Source: Parafrankia irregularis (GTDB taxonomy: Bacteria > Actinomycetota > Actinomycetes > Frankiales > Frankiaceae). From it: a stretch of 64,000 nucleotides of DNA. Every line of letters starts with the position of its first letter. The first letter of the stretch is position 1. The stretch is from contig NZ_FAOZ01000014.1 in NCBI RefSeq assembly GCF_001536285.1, positions 1 through 64,000 of the forward strand, given 5' to 3'. The notes under the pieces are model-generated. The model did no database searches. It was not told the DNA's origin and worked only from the letters and a program-made list of their open reading frames with translations. Made by a program: the position numbers and the translations under genes. Below are positions 44,920 to 52,313 of the stretch, one piece after another.

Positions 44920-46416
44920 CTACCAGCCCCCACGGCGGCCGTCGTCACCGTAACGCTCTGCCGGCCCGCCAGCGCGGCGGGAACCGTGGGAACCGGCGTC
45001 GTCGACCGGCTCCAGGGCCTCCAGGCCGTCGTCGGATCGAGCGGCCGGACGCTGCCGGGGATCCGGCTGGGAGCGGTACATCTCATCACCACCCGCGTCT
45101 CTCGCGCCGCCAACGGATGACTCGGCACGATAGCCGCGACCGCGTTCACGCTGCGGATCACGCCCATGACCCGGGCCCCGATCCGACCCGGCACCCGGCC
45201 AGCCACCACGGTCACCGCCGCGCGGCGGCGGCGGACCGTTGTCGCGGAATCGGGCGGACGGGCCTTCGCGGTACTCGTCGGCTCCGTAGCTGTCGGGGCG
45301 TGGGCCGCCGTCGCGTCGGGCCGGTCGAGGGCCGGAGTCGTCGCGGAATCGGGCCGATGGGCCTTCGCGGTACTCGTCGGCTCCGTAGCTGTCGGGGCGT
45401 GGGCCGCCGTCGCGTCGGGCCGGTCGAGGGCCGGAGTCGTCGCGGAATCGGGCGGACGGGCCTTCGCGGTACTCGTCCCCACCACGCCCCGGACGGTCGG
45501 CGAACCCCGGCCCACGGCCACCGGGCGGTGGAGTCGGACTGCGCCGACCTGGCGAGGTCGGCTGGTGCGGATCGAACGGCGGCGGCGTCCGCTGGTCGGC
45601 CGGCGCGAGCCCGGGGCGGCCCGGCGGGTTGGACGCACGGGCGGCCGGTGGCGGTGTGCGCGCACCCCGTGGGCCGCCGCCGCGGGACTCCTCCCGGCGA
45701 AACTCCACGATCGCGGTGCCGAGCTCGACGCGGTCGCCGTTCATCAGCTTCACCTGGGTCGCCGCGCGCCCGTTCACGAGGCTGCCGTTGGTGGAGCCCG
45801 CGTCCACGTAGAGGAACTGCCCGTCCGGCAGCCGGCGGATCTCGCCGTGCCGGCGGGACACCCCGGTGTCGTTGAGCCGGATGTCGCACTCGACGCTGCG
45901 GCCGATCACTGTGATCTCCGCGTCCAGCGGATACTCCCGCTCGCCGCTGGCGCCACCGGCAGCCCGCGTCGTGATCAGCAGATGCGGAGTGCCCGGCGCG
46001 GCGGGGCGGCGGGGACCTGCCCGGCGACCACTGACCACCGCCGGATCGGCCGAGGCGACGCTGCTGCGGATACGGAAGACGCCGATGTCGAGATCGTCGG
46101 CCTCCGCGAGCCGAACGGTCACCGGGCCGACGAAGGTGTAGCGCTGCTCCGCGGCGTGCTCGCGGACCATCTCGGCCAGCCCGTCGCAAAGCTCGCGGGT
46201 ATAAGGGGCCAGCCGGGCGAAGTCGCCCCCCGCCAGCTCGACGGCGAACTCGTTCGGGACCAGAACCCGGTTGGAGCTCTGCGCGCGCCGATCGTCGGTC
46301 TCCCGAGCGAGCGCGCTGGCGATCTCGACAGGTTCGACCCCGCCCTTGAAGACCTTCGCGAACGCACCCTCGACGAGGCCGCCCAGGCGCCGCTCGAAGC
46401 GCTGGAGCACGCCCAT
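44920..46416 (-). CDS. fhaA: FhaA-like protein: DUF3662 plus FHA plus repetitive tail
   Basis: This 498-residue protein is the first gene of the kinase operon. The DUF3662 domain (about 1-120, starting VLQRFERRLGGLVEGAFAK) is followed by the FHA domain (about 146-242; VIGRSVECDIRLNDTGVSRR and STNGSLVNG). A disordered Pro/Arg/Gly tail of about 255 residues then contains a 33-residue tandem repeat (EYREGPSARFRD start). Mycobacterial FhaA has the FHA domain at the C-terminus, so this tail is an unusual addition. It binds phosphothreonine targets of PknB, such as the lipid II flippase partner in mycobacteria. ATG 46416 follows GGGAGGTC. Confidence 0.93.
   Translation of the reverse strand: MGVLQRFERRLGGLVEGAFAKVFKGGVEPVEIASALARETDDRRAQSSNRVLVPNEFAVELAGGDFARLAPYTRELCDGLAEMVREHAAEQRYTFVGPVTVRLAEADDLDIGVFRIRSSVASADPAVVSGRRAGPRRPAAPGTPHLLITTRAAGGASGEREYPLDAEITVIGRSVECDIRLNDTGVSRRHGEIRRLPDGQFLYVDAGSTNGSLVNGRAATQVKLMNGDRVELGTAIVEFRREESRGGGPRGARTPPPAARASNPPGRPGLAPADQRTPPPFDPHQPTSPGRRSPTPPPGGRGPGFADRPGRGGDEYREGPSARFRDDSGPRPARRDGGPRPDSYGADEYREGPSARFRDDSGPRPARRDGGPRPDSYGADEYREGPSARFRDNGPPPPRGGDRGGWPGAGSDRGPGHGRDPQRERGRGYRAESSVGGARDAGGDEMYRSQPDPRQRPAARSDDGLEALEPVDDAGSHGSRRAGGPAERYGDDGRRGGW
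45241..45477. repeat. 99-bp tandem repeat in fhaA (two full copies plus partial third)
   Basis: Copies start at 45241, 45340 and 45439 with an exact 99-bp period. Copies differ at only a few bases (GGGCGGACGG against GGGCCGATGG). The unit encodes 33 residues in frame, indicating recent in-frame duplication within the disordered tail. Confidence 0.95.
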
Positions 46417-46576
46417 GCCCGACCTCCCTTCTCCCGGTCTGTGAGATCGTATGCCCACCGACGGGTCCGTCCCACGGCTCGGCAGCTTGACATGGCAACC
46501 CGGTCAGCCGGGGGGCGTTGCCCGAGTGCACCGCCCACGTGATAGCGTGTGCCACGACAAGTTGATAGTCCCACTC

Positions 46577-46659
46577 GGGCGAGTGGCGGAATGGCAGACG
46601 CGCACGGTTCAGGTCCGTGTGTCCGAAAGGACGTGGGGGTTCAACTCCCCCCTCGCCCA
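46577..46659 (+). tRNA. tRNA-Leu (anticodon CAG)
   Basis: The gene is 83 nt. The acceptor stem GGGCGAG (46577-46583) pairs with CTCGCCC (46652-46658), with A as discriminator. The anticodon loop TTCAGGT gives CAG (46610-46612) on a CACGG/CCGTG stem. A long variable arm typical of class-II tRNAs and a GGGGG-TTCAACT-CCCCC T-arm follow. CCA is not encoded. The same tRNA follows fhaA in mycobacteria. Confidence 0.97.
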
Positions 46660-46663
46660 CGAG

Positions 46664-46739
46664 CTGGCTCGTCGTGGTCGTCGAACTTTGTTCGGCTTCC
46701 CGGCGGGCCGCGATTTTTTCGGGGGGGCGACCCCCCGAG
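46664..46739. repeat. Direct repeat copy A behind tRNA-Leu
   Basis: This 76-bp block starts 5 bp after the tRNA and ends in a G7/C6 hairpin (CGGGGGG-CGA-CCCCCCG type). It is repeated at 46845-46919 with a single-base difference in the G-run. A T-run precedes the hairpin instead of following it. Confidence 0.85.
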
Positions 46740-46844
46740 TGTCTCGCTTCGCTCGACCAGCGTGCGGTTCGGGGTCGGTGTGGTGGGGCTGACCACCTGG
46801 TTCGGGTGAGCGGCGGCGGTTTTGGGCTCGTCGTGGTCGTCGAA

Positions 46845-46919
46845 CTGGCTCGTCGTGGTCGTCGAACTTTGTTCGGCTTCCCGGCGGGCCGCGATTTTTT
46901 CGGGGGGCGACCCCCCGAG
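46845..46919. repeat. Direct repeat copy B behind tRNA-Leu
   Basis: This 75-bp copy of the block at 46664-46739 has one G fewer in the hairpin stem. An extra 20-bp piece of the repeat start (CTCGTCGTGGTCGTCGAACT) precedes it at about 46827. The rest of the 46660-47148 gap has no convincing gene; frames across it are low-complexity. Confidence 0.85.
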
Positions 46920-47148
46920 ACCCCCCGCGGTCTTGCGGGGGTCGTTGTGGTTGCGGGTCTTTGGGCGGTTTCCCAGTAGGCGTGATGTCTGTCGGGGGCT
47001 GGTTGCCTGAGGCCTCCCAGAGCCTTCCACCCCAGGCGTCCGAGCAGTGCGGTGCTCCGGTGGCTCGTTGGTGTTGATCGGCGATTTTTGGTGGGTGTGC
47101 CGGCGGGCCTTTTCTGCGCGATGATGGCGGAGGCCTGGGGGGAACGTC

Positions 47149-47463
47149 ATGAGAGCATCGGTGTCTCCGCGCAGTAGCGTGCTGGTCGCTCTCGCTGTTG
47201 CCGTTTCCGTCGGCGGAACCGTGATCGCACGCCGCCGCGGATATGCCGTCGGTGGCCGGACGATCGTCCGCTGCCGTCAGGGCCACCTCTTCACAACCGT
47301 GTGGATCCCCGGAGTGTCACTGAAGGCGATTCGTCTCGGTTGGCTGCGGTACCAGCATTGCCCGGTGGGCCACCACTGGACGTTTGTCAGCCCGGTCCGG
47401 GCGAGCGATCTCACCGACGCGGACCGGGCTGCCGCTGCCGTCCTGGACACGTCCGTCCCGTAG
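47149..47463 (+). CDS. Small membrane protein with Cys/His pairs
   Basis: This 104-residue protein is not assigned to a named family. A hydrophobic N-terminal segment (SVLVALAVAVSVGGTVIA) is a likely signal anchor. The remainder contains VRCRQGHLFTTVW and YQHCPVGHHWTFV, two C-x2/3-G-H elements that could form a zinc site. ATG 47149 follows GGGGGGAAC. Similar short proteins are common in actinobacteria, but the function is unknown. Convergent with the HNH lipoprotein gene. Confidence 0.7.
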   Translation: MRASVSPRSSVLVALAVAVSVGGTVIARRRGYAVGGRTIVRCRQGHLFTTVWIPGVSLKAIRLGWLRYQHCPVGHHWTFVSPVRASDLTDADRAAAAVLDTSVP

Positions 47464-47515
47464 TGCGTGAAGGGCCGGGTGGAGACCTTCGTCGAATCGG
47501 CGGGTGTCGGTCGGG

Positions 47516-48313
47516 TCAGCGGGCGGTTGTCGTGGTCAGGCCGAGAGGTGGCTGGTCGGGGCAGGACTGCAGGACCCCGCGCATCGCGGTGGCCTCAGGC
47601 TGCTCGACCCAGAGACCGTAACGGGCCTTCAGCCCGACCTGGCGGGCCACATATGCGCAGCGCGCCCCCGGGCTCGGCGGCAGCCACTCGGATGCGTCCT
47701 GGTCGCTCTTGGCCTGGTTGGTCGGGCCGTCGACCGCCAACAGGTTCTCCGGGTCGTTCGCGAAGGCCAGCCGTTCCTGGTCGGACCATTCCAGCGCCCC
47801 CGTGCGCCAGGCGTCGGCCAGCGCTACGACATGATCGATCTGCACCGCCGAAGCGTTGCGTTCGCGGTTGAAACGTATCGTGCGAGTTGTATACGGATCC
47901 CTGAGCTCGCCAGTCAGGACGATGCAGTCATCCGACCGGCGGGTGGTGATGCTGCGAAGATCGCGGTGAAGGATGTCGTTGCGGGTGTCGCACCCGTTCT
48001 GATCGACGTCTGACCAGGCGGTACCGAACTTGTCGCGCCGATAGGCGGGCGAGTTGTCGGCCGCTCGGACGGACAGTGTGCCGAGCAGTTCCAGCGCCGA
48101 TCCGGCCCCCGCCCCCGGTGCGTTTTCGTCACCGAAGCCGGCCGTGCCTGGGGTGGCGGAGGTGGTGGGTGTTCCCGAGGCGACGTCGAGTACCTCGCCG
48201 CAGCCGCTGGCCAGAAACGCGAGGAGAACCGCGACCAGGACGCCGGCTCCCCGTGGCAGCGGGCCGGATGCCGATCGGCTGCCCTGCACAGCAGCGGTTG
48301 GCTGCGTTTCCAC
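47516..48313 (-). CDS. HNH/DUF1524-type nuclease-like lipoprotein
   Basis: This 265-residue protein has an N-terminal signal with a lipobox-like end (AVLLAFLASGC, Cys at about 38), so it is probably anchored outside the membrane. The C-terminal domain is DUF1524/GmrSD-like, an HNH relative. VQIDHVVALADAW carries the Asp-His pair, and LLAVDGPTNQAKSDQDASEW carries the Asn and downstream residues. NGCDTRNDILHRDL is also typical. GTG 48313 follows GGGGACA. Secreted relatives are thought to degrade extracellular DNA. No restriction partner gene is nearby. Confidence 0.85.
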   Translation of the reverse strand: METQPTAAVQGSRSASGPLPRGAGVLVAVLLAFLASGCGEVLDVASGTPTTSATPGTAGFGDENAPGAGAGSALELLGTLSVRAADNSPAYRRDKFGTAWSDVDQNGCDTRNDILHRDLRSITTRRSDDCIVLTGELRDPYTTRTIRFNRERNASAVQIDHVVALADAWRTGALEWSDQERLAFANDPENLLAVDGPTNQAKSDQDASEWLPPSPGARCAYVARQVGLKARYGLWVEQPEATAMRGVLQSCPDQPPLGLTTTTAR

Positions 48314-48485
48314 TCATGTCCCCGATCTGCCTGGCCCGGCGGTATGCCTGCTGCGCCCGTCTGCGGGACGTGATGGTCGACTTTCCCTCGCGGAGATCAC
48401 CGTAACCTGCGGTGTGGCAGACCCCACGGCCGGACGGACCTGAAGCCGGACAGGGAGGTGCTTGGGCCAGCCGGCGGCGGTGGCG

Positions 48486-50420
48486 TCAGGGGGTGATCAC
48501 GACGCCGAGGCTCTCGGGCCGTTCGTGTAGCTCCAGCGACTTCGCCTTCTCGTCGGCCGGGATGTCGAAGACAAACGTGCCGGTGACCGTGTCGCCGGGT
48601 TTGATGGTGTCCCAGATACCGCCGTTCAGGCTCGGGTAGAACCGCGCAACAAAATCGGCGGAATGGCGTTCACCGGCCGATGTTGTCAGATACTGCTTCG
48701 AGCTTTCCAACAGACGGGCGGTCGTTCCCCTGTTTGTGACCGTGATATCCACCAGGCAGAACTGCCCAGTGGCTCGGCGCGCGAGAAACGATTCGCCGAT
48801 CTGATGTTCACCACATTTGATCTTGTTTGCGCGAAATTCCAGCTGGTCGTCGCGGACCGGTGAACCCACCTTCGCCGTCCTGGGCGCGGTCGGCGCCTGG
48901 GCGGACTCGCTCCGGTCTCCGGACCGGAGGTCATTCGCCCCGCCGTCGGAGTCGGCACCGGTGATCGAGCTGATGAACCACGCCGCGAGGACCACGACGA
49001 GGGCTACGGCGGCGAACCCGAGGATGCGCTGCGGGGTGAAGCGCGGCGGACGTGACTGATCAGGAAACGCGTCAAGGCCGGGAGGATGGTGTGGACCACC
49101 GCCCGGTGAGCGTGCCGCGGGCCAGCCTCCGGCGGGCTGCCCCGCGCCTGCGGCTCCGGAGAACGACGGCGCCCCGGCCGGGACGGGAACCGGCAGCCCC
49201 CCCGGCTGCGGCGGGCCGGCCGGCGCCGCGCCGGCGTTCGGACGAGCGGCGCCGGCGGCCGCGCCGCTCGGTCGGCCATGCGGTCCCAACTGGCTGGGTG
49301 GCCGGGCCACGGGTGGTTGCCACCTGCCCGGGCGCGCGGCCCGCCAGCGGTCCCCTCGACCGCGTGGCGGTGGCGGTGGGGGCGGGGCACCCGGGCCCAC
49401 CCCGATCCGCCTGTCGATGGACTCCGCCGGTTCGGCCCGGCGCAGCGACACGTTCGGCAGGCTCACGCCCTGCGTCAGGTGCAGCAGTTCCTCGGCCTCG
49501 TCGACGGCGGTGGGGCTCGGCCGCCACGCCCGGTCCTCGCCGCTCTCCGAAGGCTGCGTGGGCGGTAGCGCGATGAGGCTCAACAGCAGGTCGCGCGCGC
49601 TCGGCCGGGCGTCGGGGTTCTTGGCGAGGGCGGCGGCCACCAGGGGTTTCAGGCTCGGTGAGAGCCCGACGAGATCCGGCTCCCGGCCGACGATGCGGGT
49701 GCTCAGCTCGAGGTCGGTTCCGGTACCGAACGGATGGCGGCCGGTGCCCGCGAAGGCCACCAGGATGCCCCAGGTGAAGACGTCCGCCTCCGGCCCGATC
49801 GGCTGACCGTTGACCTGCTCGGGTGCCATCCAGCCAGCGGAGCCGAAGCCCCAGGCGGTCGGCTTGGCCTTCGCCCCCTCCAAGGCCTGCGCGATGCCGA
49901 AGTCGATGACCCGTGGGCCGGACATCGACAGCAGGACGTTGCTCGGCTTGAGGTCGCGATGCACGAGGCCGGCGCTGTGAATGGCGGTGAGCGCCGTCGC
50001 CACGCCGACGGCGAGCCCGGTGAGGGTCGACCCGCTGATCGGGCCGTTCTCCACGGCGTGGTCCAGCCGGACACCGTCGATGAACTCGGTCACCAGGTAG
50101 GGGGCTGCGGCGTCGGGATCAGCGTCGAGCACCTCGGCGGTGCAGAATGGCGCGACTCGGCGGGCGGCGTCGACCTCCTGGCGGAACCGTCGACGGAACT
50201 CCTCGTCGGCCGCGAGGTCAGGTCGGACAATCTTGACGGCGACCCGCCTGCCCGCGGTCTCGGAGAGGTAGACCGTGCCCATGCCACCCGCGCCGAGGCG
50301 GCGCAGCAGGCGGTACGGGCCGATCACTCGGGGCTCGTGCGGGTGCAGGGTCTCGCCGGGAGGCGTCAGGCCTTCCGGTTGTCCGCGCGCCGCCGGGGCG
50401 TGTTCCCCGTTGTGATCCAC
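48486..50420 (-). CDS. Ser/Thr protein kinase with C-terminal DUF4352-like domain
   Basis: This 644-residue membrane kinase has its kinase domain at about 30-285: LGAGGMGTVYLSETAGRRVAV, HRDLKPSNVLL, DFGIAQAL and APEQVNGQPIGPEADVF. A Pro-rich linker of about 190 residues precedes one helix (ILGFAAVALVVVLAAWFI). The extracytoplasmic end (about 520-644) matches the DUF4352/telokin-like pattern (FCLVDITVTNRGTTARLLESS, DTIKPGDTVTGTFVFDIP), with two Cys likely disulfide-bonded. GTG 50420 follows AAGGTGG. It is outside the pknA/B operon. The ligand of the sensor domain is unknown. Confidence 0.92.
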   Translation of the reverse strand: MDHNGEHAPAARGQPEGLTPPGETLHPHEPRVIGPYRLLRRLGAGGMGTVYLSETAGRRVAVKIVRPDLAADEEFRRRFRQEVDAARRVAPFCTAEVLDADPDAAAPYLVTEFIDGVRLDHAVENGPISGSTLTGLAVGVATALTAIHSAGLVHRDLKPSNVLLSMSGPRVIDFGIAQALEGAKAKPTAWGFGSAGWMAPEQVNGQPIGPEADVFTWGILVAFAGTGRHPFGTGTDLELSTRIVGREPDLVGLSPSLKPLVAAALAKNPDARPSARDLLLSLIALPPTQPSESGEDRAWRPSPTAVDEAEELLHLTQGVSLPNVSLRRAEPAESIDRRIGVGPGAPPPPPPPRGRGDRWRAARPGRWQPPVARPPSQLGPHGRPSGAAAGAARPNAGAAPAGPPQPGGLPVPVPAGAPSFSGAAGAGQPAGGWPAARSPGGGPHHPPGLDAFPDQSRPPRFTPQRILGFAAVALVVVLAAWFISSITGADSDGGANDLRSGDRSESAQAPTAPRTAKVGSPVRDDQLEFRANKIKCGEHQIGESFLARRATGQFCLVDITVTNRGTTARLLESSKQYLTTSAGERHSADFVARFYPSLNGGIWDTIKPGDTVTGTFVFDIPADEKAKSLELHERPESLGVVITP

Positions 50421-50913
50421 TATGACGTTCCACCTTCGGTGCCGGGGTAGCGGCGTCTATGGTCTGTCCGCAGTCTGCACCAACACGTGGGCGGCTCCGG
50501 CCGGCCCGAAGCTATGGCCGGATTTTCCGACTACGCGGCGGGGCACCGTCCGCGTGGAGTGGACGGAACTGCCGTCACTGTCGTCGATACACGACCAGAT
50601 GGGCGGTCTGCCGGAATCTCGTAGTCGTTGATCCGACAGGTTCGCCGGTGCCCCGTCGCGCGCGCCGCCTGCCAGGGCGTATCTGTGCCGCACGGCCGCG
50701 CTGTGACGGATCGTCCGCCGTGGCGGACCGCGGTGTCCTGCGGGAGACCACGGTGTCCTGCGGGGCAGGGCGTGATCAACGGTGCGCGGGCGTGAAACCA
50801 TGGGCAGCCCGGTTCGGGACGATCCGGACCGCGGCTGACTGCTCGGGGCGGTCCGTCCCGGAAGCCGATGCCGTTGGCGGCCGGCCAGGCCCCGGAAGTG
50901 GGAGAGCGTGCGG
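50421..50913. other. Gap upstream of the kinase gene
   Basis: About 490 bp separate the kinase and a small zinc-ribbon gene, which are divergent. It contains an imperfect direct repeat of GTCCTGCGGG near 50735-50765. No convincing gene. Confidence 0.4.
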
Positions 50914-51087
50914 ATGATCGACACCCACGGCCCGTGGCTTGACTGCCCGTGGTGCGGCGGCCGGGTGCCGCTGGCCTACCTCGCCCCGTCGGACGAGGAG
51001 CCCGGCGCCGCTGCCGGGGTCTGCACGGAATGCCGGCGGCGGGTGACCATCACGCCGCCGGACGACCCCTTCGCCCCGGCGCGCTGA
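50914..51087 (+). CDS. Small zinc-ribbon-like protein
   Basis: This 57-residue protein starts MIDTHGPWLDCPWCGG. It has CPWC (residues 11-14) and CTEC (37-40), a C-x2-C / C-x2-C arrangement expected to bind one zinc. ATG 50914 has GGGAG ten bases upstream; GTG 50908 is an alternative. No family is recognised. It may be a small nucleic-acid or protein adaptor. It lies upstream of and convergent to the cold-shock gene. Confidence 0.6.
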   Translation: MIDTHGPWLDCPWCGGRVPLAYLAPSDEEPGAAAGVCTECRRRVTITPPDDPFAPAR

Positions 51088-51252
51088 CGTCCGCGCCCGG
51101 AGCCGATGAACCGGCCGGAGCATTCGGGCTGGGCCAGGCCCCCGCACCTGACCCAGCGTGGCGGCCAGGTCGGCCTCGACGGCCTGGCGTGCCTGGCGTG
51201 CCTGGCCGGCCAGCCGGCAGGTTACGTGCCTGGCCGGCCAGTCGGCAGGTTG

Positions 51253-51648
51253 TCAGCGTTCGAGCTCGTTGGCCACCGCGTGGACGACCTTGGCGACCTT
51301 CTGCGCCGCCCTCCGGTCCGGATAGCGGCCCCGGCGGAGATCGCGCTGGACGTCGTCCAGGATCTTGATCATGTCTTCGACCATGCTGTGCAGTTCGTCC
51401 GGGCTGCGCCGAGCCGCGTTCGCGGCGGCCTTGGCGACGGACGGGGGAGCGGCCAGAATCCGTACCGACAGGGCCTGGTCCCCGCGGCGCCCGGCGGCCA
51501 CGCCGAACTCGACCCGGTCGCCGGGCTTGAGCCGGTCGACGCCGGCTGGCAGGGCCGCCTTGTGGACGAAGACATCGTCGCCGTCGTCACGGCTGAGAAA
51601 ACCGAAACCCCTGTCAACGTCGAACCACTTGACTTTGCCGGTGGGCAC
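51253..51648 (-). CDS. Cold-shock domain protein with helical extension
   Basis: This 131-residue protein has an N-terminal cold-shock domain (1-67) with the RNP-1-type [15 protein letters not shown] and the RNP-2-type [10 protein letters not shown] motif. A basic/acidic helical extension of about 60 residues follows ([23 protein letters not shown]). The two-part form resembles mycobacterial CspB (about 135 residues) rather than the 67-residue CspA. It binds single-stranded RNA and DNA. GTG 51648 follows ACGAGGTCG. Confidence 0.92.
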   Translation of the reverse strand: MPTGKVKWFDVDRGFGFLSRDDGDDVFVHKAALPAGVDRLKPGDRVEFGVAAGRRGDQALSVRILAAPPSVAKAAANAARRSPDELHSMVEDMIKILDDVQRDLRRGRYPDRRAAQKVAKVVHAVANELER

Positions 51649-51964
51649 GGGCGACCTCGTTCTGCGTTGCGGATCGGTGGGTTGACGCGCGGTGACGAAG
51701 TCCCAGGCTATCGGGCCTCTGCGCCAGGTGTAGTCGCTTCGCGGACGATGACACTGCGTGGTCGGAGCGGCCGGGCCGCCCCTGCTGGAGGCACTGGGAC
51801 GTACCTGCAGGTCCGACGTGTGTGGGATCGCGGAATACCGACGAATTGACCGCATTAATCGGTTCTTCCTGCCCCTGTCGACGTTACGGAAGGCGTGCCC
51901 GGGGCAGGACGCCGGGCGTAGGGCGGGCTGGATCCGTCCGATCTTTTTGAGGAGTGTGATTGTG
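51649..51964. other. Divergent gap between cold-shock and small-protein genes
   Basis: It should contain the leader of the cold-shock gene; the section 51830-51960 is somewhat AT-richer. No clear cold-box or hairpin is recognised. Confidence 0.35.
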
Positions 51965-52192
51965 ATGCCGAAGCTTGGCCACGACCTCGACTTCCGTGAC
52001 GCCGGCGCATTCTCCGAGGCCGAGGACAGCCGTCGTCGGGATGCGAAGGCGCACGCCAGTGGCGGTCCCGTTGATCCCGAGGCGATGCGGCACGCCGACG
52101 GTCTCACCGTTTCCGCCGAGGAGGCGGCCGCCTATCGGGAGCACGTGGAACGGGGCGCCCGCCAGAAGGGCGAGGGCGCGCCGATCTTCTGA
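51965..52192 (+). CDS. Small hydrophilic protein, unknown function
   Basis: This 75-residue protein ([20 protein letters not shown] at the start) is highly charged, with no membrane segment and no Cys. ATG 51965 has GAGGAG ten bases upstream; GTG 51962 is an alternative. Codon use and the strong ribosome site support a real gene. I do not recognise a family. Confidence 0.6.
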   Translation: MPKLGHDLDFRDAGAFSEAEDSRRRDAKAHASGGPVDPEAMRHADGLTVSAEEAAAYREHVERGARQKGEGAPIF

Positions 52193-52313
52193 CCTCACGA
52201 GGCGCCTGCGCCGCACAGCCGCCGTGCAGCCGGCGCACAGCCGCCGGGCAGCACCGCACAGCCGGTGCACAGCACCGCACAGTCTCCACGGCGCCCGGCA
52301 GTCCGGGCGCGGA

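Noticed and set aside
45166-46542. Long plus-strand open frame opposite fhaA
   Set aside because: It is a shadow created by the high-GC repetitive tail; no ribosome site or domain, and the minus strand clearly encodes DUF3662 and FHA domains.
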